Of a stretch of 64,000 nucleotides of DNA, positions 51,410-60,094 are shown in pieces (the stretch's first letter is position 1; every line of letters begins with the position of its first letter). Origin of the DNA: Anabaena minutissima FACHB-250 (GTDB lineage: Bacteria > Cyanobacteriota > Cyanobacteriia > Cyanobacteriales > Nostocaceae); the NCBI RefSeq assembly GCF_014697125.1, contig NZ_JACJRG010000024.1, positions 1 through 64,000 of the forward strand. The letters run 5' to 3'. The notes under the pieces are model-generated. The model was not told where the DNA came from, searched no databases, and saw nothing but the letters and a program-made list of their open reading frames with translations. The translations under genes and the position numbers were made by a program.

Positions 51410-51661
51410 CTAAGCAGACAACTCACTCTGATAACCTAGTCTAGAATTACAAAATGAAACAATTTTTTTAGAAATACTACTGTCTGAACATAACTCATTT
51501 AAACATATACAAGCATACAAGTAAGCATCTGAAATTTTTAAATGAGGGATGATTTTTACAATAAGCTCTAGCTTACCAGAATTGGTGTAATGATGATTTA
51601 AAGTGATTGGATAACTGATAAATTGCAAGAAAAAATAAGTGGCGAAGCTTCTATATCTCAT
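51410..51661 (-). CDS. small protein of unknown function inside the heptose operon
   Basis: 83 residues filling the gap between hddC (21 bp upstream) and hddA (12 bp downstream) on the same strand. No signal peptide, metal motif or known domain is recognised. Cys residues cluster in the C-terminal half (YACICLNELCSD, VSFCNSRLG). It could be a small real gene or the remnant of a larger one; its fit between neighbours is the only support. Confidence 0.4.
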   Translation of the reverse strand: MRYRSFATYFFLQFISYPITLNHHYTNSGKLELIVKIIPHLKISDAYLYACICLNELCSDSSISKKIVSFCNSRLGYQSELSA

Positions 51662-51682
51662 ATGTGCATGGTACGGAAAATA

Positions 51683-52429
51683 TTAATATGCCGACTCAAA
51701 CTTATCTAAGTTTTGTAGAATAAATGATTCAGCCTGTGCTAAAGACTCAGGAGTGCCTATATCTAAAAAAGCAGCATCCGTGATAGCTACTTGTATGGAA
51801 AACTGTTTGGTTAAAAATAAAGGGAATACTTCATTTTCAAAGCTCAACGGCAGTGTGTCTGGAAATTCTTTTAGTAAATAATTTTTCAATAAGTATACCC
51901 CTGCACTTATTATTCCAGCACCAGGACGCTTTTCTGCAAATTTTTCTAGTTCACCCGACTGATCACATACTAGAGAACCATATCGTGAAGCATCATTCAC
52001 AGATAAGCCTACAATTACACCACTATTTTTTTTATCATAAAAATGGTTACTCAGTAACGCTAAATTTGCAAACACTAGAGAATCACCATTGACAACTAGC
52101 CAAATATTCGGTACATCTTCACTATGATGTACAGCATTTAAAAAACCCCCAGCAGTACCTAGGGGTATGTTTTCTCGACAGCAAATAATCTGTACACCAT
52201 CAACAGGGTGTGTTTGAAAATGTTGTTCTATGACCTCTGCAAGATAACCTGTCGAAATAATGGCTTTTGTAATTCCTTGTGTTTTTAGATAACGTACAAC
52301 CCACTCAACAAAAGGTCTACCTGCAACTGACACCATAGGTTTAGGCACACCTTTTAATAGGTGCTTGATGCGTGTGCCGTAACCACCAGCTAAAATTACG
52401 GCTATGACCTCATTTGGGGGAAATGACAT
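51683..52429 (-). CDS. hddC: D-glycero-alpha-D-manno-heptose 1-phosphate guanylyltransferase
   Basis: 248 residues, nucleotidyltransferase fold. The nucleotide loop is AVILAGGYGTRIKHLLKGVP (~10-29) followed by KPMVSVAGRPF, with the Mg-binding Asp in WLVVNGDSLVF (~105). Length and sequence fit HddC, which makes GDP-D-glycero-alpha-D-manno-heptose. The exact sugar is inferred from the neighbouring hddA/gmhA/gmhB; a hexose-1-phosphate nucleotidyltransferase is the alternative. 12-bp gap from the SDR upstream. Confidence 0.85.
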   Translation of the reverse strand: MSFPPNEVIAVILAGGYGTRIKHLLKGVPKPMVSVAGRPFVEWVVRYLKTQGITKAIISTGYLAEVIEQHFQTHPVDGVQIICCRENIPLGTAGGFLNAVHHSEDVPNIWLVVNGDSLVFANLALLSNHFYDKKNSGVIVGLSVNDASRYGSLVCDQSGELEKFAEKRPGAGIISAGVYLLKNYLLKEFPDTLPLSFENEVFPLFLTKQFSIQVAITDAAFLDIGTPESLAQAESFILQNLDKFESAY

Positions 52430-52441
52430 TGGCTGCCTCCA

Positions 52442-53380
52442 CTAGACATTAGAATACAGGCTGTTGCGTAAGATTGTATAACCCTTAATTAACTCTTGAA
52501 TACCTCGACTTAAAGACCAATCTGGTTCAAAACCAGTATTTAAAATCCTGGCGTTAGAAACTATGTAATCACGTTTATCTGGATCTTCTCCAATAGGAGC
52601 TTCTAGATATACAAAATGGGGCAAGTGCTTTTTAATTTCAGCACATAATTCTAATTTTGATAAGTTGGCATCTTCTAAGCCCACATTGTAAGGCTTACCC
52701 TTCATGGTTTCAAAATTAGCAATGCCATGCAAAAATACCTTGGCTATATCACGGATATGAATATAATTTCTCTTAAAATGTCCCTCAAAAACCAGCACGG
52801 CTCGGTCATGTACAGCCCGGTAAACAAAGTCATTTACTAATAAATCCATCCGCATTCGAGGTGACATCCCAAAAACAGTTGCTAGTCTGAACGTGATACT
52901 ATTTTCTCTTTCTAAAACTGCTGTTTCTGCTTCTACTTTCGTAACCCCATAAAGGGAAATTGGGCGTAAAGGTGTTTCCTCTGTACAAAACTTTCCAGGT
53001 TCACCAATACCATAACCGCTATTTGTTACTGGCATGAGAATCCTTTGTTCTTTACTAGCCAGCCGACACAACATCTTGACAGCATCAGAGTTAATAGTTT
53101 GAGTGCCAATCGCATCATTCTTACATAAGGGCGCACCTACTAGTGCTGCTAGGGGAATAATCACATCGGCATCTTTGAGCAGAAATTTAATAGTGTTTTC
53201 ATCTCTGCAATCACCCCTCACCACTTGAAAACCGTCATATTGACAGCAATCAGCCAAGCTATTTTGGTGAAACATGAAATTATCTAATACAGTCACCTCA
53301 TAACCATTAGCCAATAAAGTCGGTGTCAGTACAGAACCAATATAACCCGCCCCTCCAGTAATTAGTATTTTCATTGTCAT
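52442..53380 (-). CDS. NAD-dependent epimerase/dehydratase (extended SDR)
   Basis: 312 residues. GGAGYIGSVLTPTLLANGYE (~8-27) is the nucleotide-binding motif, with DVIIPLAALVGAPLC (~72), Ser/Thr in VTNSGYG and YGVTK (~144) as the catalytic pair. It is of the UDP-/GDP-sugar epimerase type. With the other SDR and the C-methyltransferase it probably converts GDP-heptose into a modified sugar. ATG at 53380 is preceded by GGAATGAC, a fair ribosome binding site. Confidence 0.85.
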   Translation of the reverse strand: MTMKILITGGAGYIGSVLTPTLLANGYEVTVLDNFMFHQNSLADCCQYDGFQVVRGDCRDENTIKFLLKDADVIIPLAALVGAPLCKNDAIGTQTINSDAVKMLCRLASKEQRILMPVTNSGYGIGEPGKFCTEETPLRPISLYGVTKVEAETAVLERENSITFRLATVFGMSPRMRMDLLVNDFVYRAVHDRAVLVFEGHFKRNYIHIRDIAKVFLHGIANFETMKGKPYNVGLEDANLSKLELCAEIKKHLPHFVYLEAPIGEDPDKRDYIVSNARILNTGFEPDWSLSRGIQELIKGYTILRNSLYSNV

Positions 53381-53456
53381 TCCTTGTATACTCTGATTGA
53401 GATTTTACACGTAAAAGAGCTTTTTCGTAAAAAATTATTGCTTTAAAAACCGAAGT

Positions 53457-54203
53457 TTAAGTGTTACCCTCTTTGACTGCTTGCAGATAATAATCTACTG
53501 TTTCTTCAGCATTGCCTACAAATTTGATTTGTCCCTTATCTAGCCAAATTGCGCGCTCACAAGAATTTCTAATAAACGCTAGATCATGAGATACTGCCAA
53601 AACGGTGGCATTCCCATCCCAAAAGTGATCGATTCTCTGCTTACATTTATTTTTAAATTTTTCGTCTCCTACCGATAGAACTTCATCTAATATTAGAATA
53701 TCTGGTTGAACATCTGTAGCAATAGCAAATCCTAGCCTAGCTACCATACCAGAAGATAAACCTTTGACTGGGACTAATGCATAATCTTCCAGCTCTGCAA
53801 AATCCAAAATCGAAGAGGATCTTTGCTGAATTTCCGCCCTAGAAAATCCTAGTAAAACTCCGTACAAAACAATATTATCCATCACGGAAATCTCTGAATC
53901 AAACCCTGCACCGAGTTCAATCAAAGGAGCTATTTGTCCTTTAACTCTGACTATACCGCTTGTTGGTTGTAAAATAGCACAAATTATTTTCAGGAGAGTT
54001 GATTTACCTGAACCGTTTGCGCCAATAATTCCTACTTTTTCACCTGAATTAACGACTATATCAATATGATCAAGTACTAATTTCCGTGCAGGCTGACGGT
54101 ACTTACCTTCAATAATTGATAAAACTGTTTTCTTGAGGTCGTAAGAAAACTCTTCTTGTGTCCGTCGCCAGAGTGAAACTTGTTCTAGACGAATGACTTC
54201 CAT
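53457..54203 (-). CDS. polysaccharide export ABC transporter ATPase (Wzt/TagH-type)
   Basis: 248 residues. Walker A GANGSGKSTLLK (~59-70), Q-loop region GQIAPLIELGAGFDSEISV (family hallmark), signature LSSGMVARLGFA (~144), Walker B ILILDEVLSVGDEKF and the H-loop VSHD are intact. The C-terminal carbohydrate-binding extension of O-antigen-recognising Wzt is absent, so export should not depend on a chain-end modification read by this subunit. It starts directly after the permease stop with no gap. Confidence 0.9.
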   Translation of the reverse strand: MEVIRLEQVSLWRRTQEEFSYDLKKTVLSIIEGKYRQPARKLVLDHIDIVVNSGEKVGIIGANGSGKSTLLKIICAILQPTSGIVRVKGQIAPLIELGAGFDSEISVMDNIVLYGVLLGFSRAEIQQRSSSILDFAELEDYALVPVKGLSSGMVARLGFAIATDVQPDILILDEVLSVGDEKFKNKCKQRIDHFWDGNATVLAVSHDLAFIRNSCERAIWLDKGQIKFVGNAEETVDYYLQAVKEGNT

Positions 54204-55016
54204 CTACAGCAAATCCATAAATTGATGTCGCCACATATGAAAACAAACCCATCCTAATGACAAAAGGATTATTCCACTGAGTAAAGCCCCCCAAATTAAA
54301 CTCAGATCAGGTAAATTTCCAGATAAGGTAATTTGACGTAGACTTTCAATAATGGGTGAGAGAGGATTTAATCCTAAAAATGGTTTTACCTGGGGAGGTA
54401 CAATGGCTGCTGGGTAAAATACAGGGCTACTAATCCAAAGGACAAAGACAACTAATTCATAGAAGTAAGGTAAATCTCTAAAAAACACATACAGCGCACT
54501 AACTAGAAATCCTACTCCAGTACAAACTAAAATCAACGATAGGAAAGGAAACAATAGTGCTAAAACATTGACGAAACTTTTAGAATTAATGAGAGCGATC
54601 GCTGCCAATAATGGAAATGCCCCAACTGAAAACTGAAAGACATTTGCTACAATCATTGAGACGGGGAAAACACTAACAGGTAGGCGAATTTTGTTTAATA
54701 ATGCTCCATTGCCTACTACACTTGACAAAGCTTGGGATGTGGAGGCTGAGAAAAAATTAATCACTACTAAGCCAGTGAAGGCTGCTAGCACATAGTTCAG
54801 TATGGAATTGCCATAATAGGACGCAAATGTTGCACCAAAAATAGCACTGTATAGTGCTGTCATAATTAATGGGTTCAATAGCGACCAATATACACCTAGT
54901 AAAGAACCTCGATAACGCACCTTGAGGTTTCGCATTACCAAGACATATAGCAATTCCCGGTAACGGCGCACTTGTAGCCAATTTGAATTATCTTTAATAG
55001 AAAGTGTCATCCTCAA
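54204..55016 (-). CDS. polysaccharide export ABC transporter permease (Wzm/TagG-type)
   Basis: 270 residues, six transmembrane helices of the ABC2 family. RELLYVLVMRNLKVRYRGSL (~19-38) and LGVYWSLLNPLIMTALYSAI are the conserved N-terminus; VFYPAAIVPPQVKPFLGLNP (~200) is the characteristic loop before the last helices. It is the first gene of the ~16-kb minus-strand glycan operon; the promoter should lie in 55017-55346. It moves a lipid-linked glycan across the inner membrane. Confidence 0.9.
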   Translation of the reverse strand: MRMTLSIKDNSNWLQVRRYRELLYVLVMRNLKVRYRGSLLGVYWSLLNPLIMTALYSAIFGATFASYYGNSILNYVLAAFTGLVVINFFSASTSQALSSVVGNGALLNKIRLPVSVFPVSMIVANVFQFSVGAFPLLAAIALINSKSFVNVLALLFPFLSLILVCTGVGFLVSALYVFFRDLPYFYELVVFVLWISSPVFYPAAIVPPQVKPFLGLNPLSPIIESLRQITLSGNLPDLSLIWGALLSGIILLSLGWVCFHMWRHQFMDLL

Positions 55017-55346
55017 AACCCATCACACACACCACAGGCAATTCATTCGCGCATTTTATCTCATTAGAGACTAAATTGTCGCATTAGACTTGGAATAAAA
55101 TTATACTTTTCAAAGTATTGGTGAATATTAGCCAAATTTATAAGCTCGTACTTCAACCACGTACAGCATATTACATCTGCACAACTAGTTTACTTGTTAG
55201 TTCCAAAAGTTTCTCTGTGAGTAATTATTGATCTTCTAAACATATCAATGCTAAAAAGTCAAACAAAATATCAACTATATAAAAAAATATCCTCCAACTA
55301 TCTAGGTATTGAAAATATTTATAAGTCTAGTCTCTACCAGAATTGC
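55017..55346. other. 330-bp intergenic region upstream of the glycan operon
   Basis: AT-rich, with no supported gene or repeat. It probably holds the promoter of the 55016-39109 operon and the 3' flank of the Uma2 gene; I see no clear -10/-35 or terminator. Confidence 0.4.
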
Positions 55347-56144
55347 TTAACTTAGGTTACCTGGATCAATTCCTTGCGATCGCAAATACTCTGCCAGTCT
55401 ATCAGCCCGTTGACGTTCCTGTTCAGCACGTTGGCGTTCTTGTTCAGTTCGTTGGCGTTCCTGTTCAGCCTGTTGGCGTTCTTGTTCTACTTTCTCATTG
55501 AATGTTGGCAGCCAACCTGCTGTATTATACCAACGCAACCATAAACCACTTGTCTGCTGATAAGAACCTTGCCAAAGACCTAAACCTAGTTCTAACTCTT
55601 CCAACCAAAATCGCTTTTCTGCTAAAGGTATAGCCTCATAACGAGTACCATTGAGTCGAAACGCCCGCAAATTATTTTCGTAGCGGTCATAGACAACGTA
55701 GTAGGGAACGCGCAAAATACGTTCATAAACTTCCCACTTGGTTGGAGGTTTATTTACTTCTCGTAGTGTTTGCCCTAAATCTTCCTGTTCTGTACCTGGG
55801 GAGAGTAATTCAACTACTAAAAATGGAGCAACCCCCTCTTGCCAAATAACGTAACTTAAACGTAAGTCCTGCTGTTGACTAGCATTCGGTACTCCCAAAA
55901 CCATGTACCAATCAGGACGCTTGTACCACAAAGGATGGCGGGGGTCATAGTAAAGGTTTAAGTCGCTAGCAAGTAAAATTTCCTCCGGTAAATAGTTAGG
56001 AGGCTGACAAGTCTCAGTCAGCAAATCTGCCTGTATGCAATGAAATTCATCTGGCAAGCCTGATTCCCCTACTAATTCACTGGGTAAATCATACATCGTT
56101 GGCATAGTTTCTTGTGGCGGACGAGGTGGATTAGTTTGATACAT
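55347..56144 (-). CDS. Uma2-family (DUF820) PD-(D/E)XK nuclease-fold protein
   Basis: 265 residues. The Uma2 core (~40-180) has DLNLYYDPRHPLWYKRPDWY and the acidic strand FLVVELLSPGTEQEDLG (~105-121), placing the E-x-L motif of restriction-type nuclease folds. The C-terminus (~215-260) is a heptad run of EQERQR(A/T) and ends YLRSQGIDPGNLS, shared with the next gene. The family is hugely expanded in filamentous cyanobacteria and its biological role is unclear. No methylase or toxin partner is adjacent. Confidence 0.85.
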   Translation of the reverse strand: MYQTNPPRPPQETMPTMYDLPSELVGESGLPDEFHCIQADLLTETCQPPNYLPEEILLASDLNLYYDPRHPLWYKRPDWYMVLGVPNASQQQDLRLSYVIWQEGVAPFLVVELLSPGTEQEDLGQTLREVNKPPTKWEVYERILRVPYYVVYDRYENNLRAFRLNGTRYEAIPLAEKRFWLEELELGLGLWQGSYQQTSGLWLRWYNTAGWLPTFNEKVEQERQQAEQERQRTEQERQRAEQERQRADRLAEYLRSQGIDPGNLS

Positions 56145-56178
56145 GATTGCTACCTCAACGATAAATGCCAGTTTTACC

Positions 56179-56997
56179 TTAACTCAAACTATCTGGGTCA
56201 ACGCCTAGAGAACGCAAATATTCTACCAAACGATGCGATCGCTCCCGTTCTTGTTGCAGTCTTAATTCAGTACCAGATACCTGTTGTTGTGCTTCAGATA
56301 ATTGTTGCTGCACCTCAGATAATTGTTGTTGTGCTTCAAATGCTTGCTGTTGTATTGCTATAGCAACTTCTTCTGGTGTTGGTACTAAATTGCCGTCAGC
56401 AGTAAAGTAACGAAGTTGACTATTTTCCACTCCCAAATACAGACCAAGAACCTCACTCCAACGCCAGCCACGCTCATCAGCTAGGATTTCTTGATATCTA
56501 TTGCCTATCAACGCAAAACCCGCAAATTCTAAACTTTCCGGCGAAAACCAAAAATATTCCGGTGTGTGAAATCGATTTTCATACAGGCTTTTCTTCAAAT
56601 TCCGGTCAATATCAGCCGTACTCTCAGATAGTAATTCAATAATCAAATCTGGATAACGCCCATCTTCTTCCCAAACTACCCAGGAATTGCGGGGACGTTT
56701 TTCGGTATCCTTGACTAAAAAGAAATCTGGGCCACGGAAATCTCGATTTCGCAACTGCTGACGGCTAAAGTATATTGTCAGATTTGCACCGATAAAATAG
56801 TCATTTTGATCGCGCCACAGCCATTCTAAACAAGTGACTAATAGCAATAGCTGCATATAATGCAACGAAGTTTCCATTTCCGGCTCATCACTTAATAACC
56901 GAGTTGCATCGGGCATTTGTTGTTCTAGCTGTTGCGCTGTGACAAACATGGTTTTATACCTGATTGCGTATTGATTTAATTTTAAGCTTTTGGTCAA
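56179..56997 (-). CDS. Uma2-family (DUF820) protein, paralog of the next gene
   Basis: 272 residues. The core includes FRGPDFFLVKDTEKRPRNSW and YPDLIIELLSESTADIDRNL (~115-134), followed by FHTPEYFWFSPESLEF. The C-terminal coiled coil uses QQQLSEVQQQLSEAQQQV heptads and the shared tail EYLRSLGVDPDSLS. Its downstream paralog lies 34 bp away on the same strand, so the two are co-transcribed and may form heteromers through their coiled coils. Confidence 0.85.
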   Translation of the reverse strand: MTKSLKLNQYAIRYKTMFVTAQQLEQQMPDATRLLSDEPEMETSLHYMQLLLLVTCLEWLWRDQNDYFIGANLTIYFSRQQLRNRDFRGPDFFLVKDTEKRPRNSWVVWEEDGRYPDLIIELLSESTADIDRNLKKSLYENRFHTPEYFWFSPESLEFAGFALIGNRYQEILADERGWRWSEVLGLYLGVENSQLRYFTADGNLVPTPEEVAIAIQQQAFEAQQQLSEVQQQLSEAQQQVSGTELRLQQERERSHRLVEYLRSLGVDPDSLS

Positions 56998-57214
56998 TAG
57001 TCACGTCGCTGCGCTCCGAATTCAAAATTCAAAATTTTGCCCTCGAACGAAGTGAAGGGTCAAAATTAAAAATGAAAAAAGGTCTTGGAGTATGAGTTAG
57101 TATCTGTCTCCAGTACCCAATCCCCAATCCCTAATCCCCAGTCCCCAAATCCTATAACCGATGAGTACCAGATTCAGCTAAACTGATTGTTGGTTTATTG
57201 CGTTTTATGTCGGC

Positions 57215-57406
57215 ATGGAAATCGGACAAAAAGTTAAGGTATTTCGTTTGCGCGATCGCGTTTCTGCTCCCATTGCTCAGAAACTAGGTAAAGTTGGTAT
57301 TATCGAAGGCTACAAAGTCACTGATGGTCAGGGCATTGGTGTAGTGGTGAAGTTTGACGATAATAGTTCCACTTGGTTTTTTGATGATGAAATCAAGCCA
57401 GTGTAG
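57215..57406 (+). CDS. DUF2862 small protein
   Basis: 63 residues, a full-length DUF2862 domain: MEIGQKVKVFRLRDRVSAPI, GKVGIIEGYKV, GVVVKFDDNSSTWFFDDEI. It has an SH3-like beta-barrel pattern and is conserved across cyanobacteria and some chloroplasts. Function unknown; it is next to the Get3-like/chlG pair on the same strand, with an 87-bp gap. Confidence 0.85.
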   Translation: MEIGQKVKVFRLRDRVSAPIAQKLGKVGIIEGYKVTDGQGIGVVVKFDDNSSTWFFDDEIKPV

Positions 57407-57493
57407 TCATAGCCACTGTGGGTAGAAGCTAAGGTTATTTGTCTAGTGCTAAGTTGGAGTTGAAAAGACAGGCGGTTATTGGAAATCAAGATA

Positions 57494-58594
57494 ATGTCCC
57501 AGATATTGACATTTTTGGGCGAAAGCAGCATTGCTCGTACCAAAATAGCGATCGCTGCTGCTAAGTCATTGGCGAGTCAAGGTAAACGCGTACTTTTAGC
57601 AGGATTGGCAGAACCAGTATTATCAATCCTGTTAGATCAACCCCTGACACCTGACCCCCAAGAAATTGCACCCAATCTAGAAGTAGTACAGTTCCAAGCA
57701 TCTGTACTACTAGAACGCAATTGGGATGAAGTGAAAAAACTTGAGGCGCAATACCTCAGAACACCTATCATCAAAGATGTCTATGGCCAAGAACTGGTAG
57801 TATTACCAGGCATGGATAATGCCCTTGCCCTCAATGCTATCCGTGAATATGATGCCAGTGGTAAGTATGATGCCATTATCTACAACGGCACAGGTGACTC
57901 ATCTACCTTACGGATGTTAGGTTTACCAGAATCTTTGAGCTGGTATATCCGCCGATTTCGGCAATTAGTAGTCAACTCTGACTTAGGTAAGAGTATTGCA
58001 GAATCACCCTTGGTTCAACCGCTAATTAGCAGCTTTTTTAACTTCAACTGGACAGCAGATAACTTTGCTCACCCTACCAATCAAGTTAATAATTTCTTAG
58101 ATAAGGGAAGAGATGCCCTGGCTGACCCCAACCGCGTAGCAGCTTTTTTAGTGACTACAGGAGATCCCTTAGAAGTAGCAAGCGGCCGTTATTTGTGGGG
58201 AAGCGCGCAACAAGTCGGTTTAACAATTGGTGGTGTCATCCAAATTGCTGCCCAGGGAAACACTGACTTATCGGAAGAATTTACACCCTTAAAGGTAAGT
58301 GTTGTTCCTGACTTGACAAATGGTAATTGGCAACCATTAATAGATGCTCTACCTAATTTTGTCCAGCAAGCAGTACAAGCCCCCACCCCAATTAGTATCG
58401 ATGTCCATAACCTCCAGGTACGCTTGTTTTTGCCTGGATTTGATAAAAAACAAGTCAAACTCACCCAGTATGGGCCAGAAGTCACTGTAGAAGCAGGCGA
58501 CCAACGGCGGAACATCTTCCTACCACCAGCATTGAGTGGTAGACCTGTGACTGGGGCTAAGTTTCAAAATAATTATTTGATCATTTCTTTTTAG
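57494..58594 (+). CDS. Get3/ArsA-like protein with degenerate P-loop and HSP20-like C-terminus
   Basis: 366 residues from ATG at 57494 (MSQILTFLGESSIARTK). An upstream in-frame start adds 5 residues. The N-terminal ATPase-like part should begin with a deviant Walker A (GKGGxGKT/RT), but here it reads GESSIARTK, lacking both Lys. The rest keeps the fold (VLPGMDNALALNAIREYDAS, IIYNGTGDSSTLRMLGLPES). Residues ~295-366 are the ArsA-type HSP20-like beta domain (VHNLQVRLFLPGFDKKQVKL, VTVEAGDQRRNIFLPPAL). It is probably a client-binding pseudo-ATPase rather than an arsenite pump. It lies 156 bp upstream of chlG, same strand. Confidence 0.85.
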   Translation: MSQILTFLGESSIARTKIAIAAAKSLASQGKRVLLAGLAEPVLSILLDQPLTPDPQEIAPNLEVVQFQASVLLERNWDEVKKLEAQYLRTPIIKDVYGQELVVLPGMDNALALNAIREYDASGKYDAIIYNGTGDSSTLRMLGLPESLSWYIRRFRQLVVNSDLGKSIAESPLVQPLISSFFNFNWTADNFAHPTNQVNNFLDKGRDALADPNRVAAFLVTTGDPLEVASGRYLWGSAQQVGLTIGGVIQIAAQGNTDLSEEFTPLKVSVVPDLTNGNWQPLIDALPNFVQQAVQAPTPISIDVHNLQVRLFLPGFDKKQVKLTQYGPEVTVEAGDQRRNIFLPPALSGRPVTGAKFQNNYLIISF

Positions 58595-58750
58595 GTAATT
58601 GGGCATGAGGACAAATAAATTCAAAATTCAAAATTTAAACCCTTTATTAGGAGGGAATTAACAGGTAAAAGGGAACAAACCAAAAACAATCTTCTTACCT
58701 TTGACTTTTGACTTTTTCTTGCCCAATGCCCAAATTCATAATTAATTCTT

Positions 58751-59749
58751 ATGCCAGAACTCACTCCCATTACTCCCGATTCTAATTCTGAAGCAAGTGA
58801 CCGCACTGCTAAAACCCGGCAGTTACTGGGGATGAAAGGTGCAGCACCGGGGGAAACCTCGATTTGGAAAATTCGCCTGCAATTGATGAAGCCGATTACC
58901 TGGATTCCCTTAATTTGGGGGGTTGTCTGTGGTGCGGCTTCTTCTGGTAATTACACTTGGACTTTAGAAAATGTCTTAAAAGCAGCAGCTTGTATGTTGC
59001 TGTCTGGGCCGTTACTGACGGGTTATACTCAAACCCTAAATGACTTTTACGATCGCGAAATTGATGCCATCAATGAACCCTATCGCCCTATCCCTTCCGG
59101 CGCAATTTCCGTACCCCAGGTAGTTAGCCAGATTATCTTCTTATTTATTGCTGGGATTTCCCTGTCCTTTGTACTGGATTTATGGGCAGGGCATGAATTT
59201 CCCAATGTCACAGTTTTAGCGATATTTGGTTCTTTTATTGCCTTTATCTACTCTGCACCACCTCTGAAGCTGAAACAAAACGGCTGGTTGGGTAACTACG
59301 CCTTGGGTGCTAGCTACATCGCCTTACCTTGGTGGGCTGGTCATGCTTTATTTGGTGAACTCAACTGGAAAATCATCGTTATTACCTTGATTTACAGCTG
59401 GGCAGGATTAGGAATTGCCATTGTTAATGATTTTAAGAGTGTAGAAGGCGATCGCCAACTTGGTCTACAATCTTTACCTGTAATGTTCGGTATCGACAAG
59501 GCCGCCTGGATTTGTGTGGTGATGATTGATGTCTTTCAAGGCTTGATAGCTGCTTATCTGGTAAGTATCCACGAAAATTTGTATGCAGCAATTTTGGTAC
59601 TGTTAATCATTCCTCAAATCACCTTCCAGGATATGTACTTTCTGCGCGACCCCTTAAAGAATGATGTGAAATACCAAGCCAGCGCACAACCATTCTTGGT
59701 TTTAGGAATGCTGGTAGCTGGTTTAGCATTAGGTCACGCTGGGATTTAA
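58751..59749 (+). CDS. chlG: chlorophyll synthase
   Basis: 332 residues, UbiA-type prenyltransferase with ~8-9 membrane helices. The first Asp-rich motif NDFYDREIDAINEPYRPIPS (~96-115) is diagnostic of ChlG. The second is DFKSVEGDRQLGLQSLPVMF (~227-246). It esterifies chlorophyllide with geranylgeranyl or phytyl diphosphate in the thylakoid membrane. The ~45-residue N-terminal extension (SDRTAKTRQLLGMKGAAPGE) is typical of cyanobacterial forms. It follows the Get3-like gene. Confidence 0.97.
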   Translation: MPELTPITPDSNSEASDRTAKTRQLLGMKGAAPGETSIWKIRLQLMKPITWIPLIWGVVCGAASSGNYTWTLENVLKAAACMLLSGPLLTGYTQTLNDFYDREIDAINEPYRPIPSGAISVPQVVSQIIFLFIAGISLSFVLDLWAGHEFPNVTVLAIFGSFIAFIYSAPPLKLKQNGWLGNYALGASYIALPWWAGHALFGELNWKIIVITLIYSWAGLGIAIVNDFKSVEGDRQLGLQSLPVMFGIDKAAWICVVMIDVFQGLIAAYLVSIHENLYAAILVLLIIPQITFQDMYFLRDPLKNDVKYQASAQPFLVLGMLVAGLALGHAGI

Positions 59750-59750
59750 A

Positions 59751-59799
59751 GGTGACAGGTGACAGGTGACAGGTGACAGGTGACAGGTGACAGGTGATA
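59751..59799. repeat. heptanucleotide tandem repeat (GGTGACA)
   Basis: Six perfect GGTGACA units from 59751 plus one GGTGATA unit begin one base after the chlG stop. This is the short tandemly repeated repetitive (STRR) type known from Anabaena/Nostoc. A related array (GGTGACA/GGGGACA mix) is at 60385-60428. Confidence 0.85.
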
Positions 59800-59835
59800 G
59801 GAAAGAAGTACAGGGGCAGAGGAGATTTTACACCC

Positions 59836-59950
59836 AGGACTTACGCAAAAAGTCTCTCAAACCCTTATTTCTCTGTGTTCTCTGCGTCTCTGTGGTATGC
59901 GCTACGCGCACGCTACGCGAATGTTATTCCGTAAATTGTGCGTAAGTCCT
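59836..59950. mobile_element. MITE (115 bp) with 12-bp terminal inverted repeats
   Basis: AGGACTTACGCA (59836-59847) and TGCGTAAGTCCT (59939-59950) are exact inverted ends. The interior (TCTGTGTTCTCTGCGTCTCT and a GCGCTACGCGCACGCTACGC palindrome) is non-coding. The end sequence matches a MITE style common in filamentous cyanobacteria, mobilised in trans. Confidence 0.7.
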
Positions 59951-60094
59951 AACACCAATGCCAAATGCCCAATGTCCCAGTCCCCAGTCCCCAATACCCA
60001 TTCCCCATGAATTTATACTTCTGTAGCGAGAAGTTAGGTTGAAGGAGTTAGGAGTTAATATACTTCTAGCTCTCCATTTTTATCAGAAATTGCC

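Noticed and set aside
39109..55016. Nonribosomal peptide or polyketide cluster
   Set aside because: All recognisable enzymes are sugar-nucleotide, glycosyltransferase or exporter proteins; no adenylation, ketosynthase or carrier domains.
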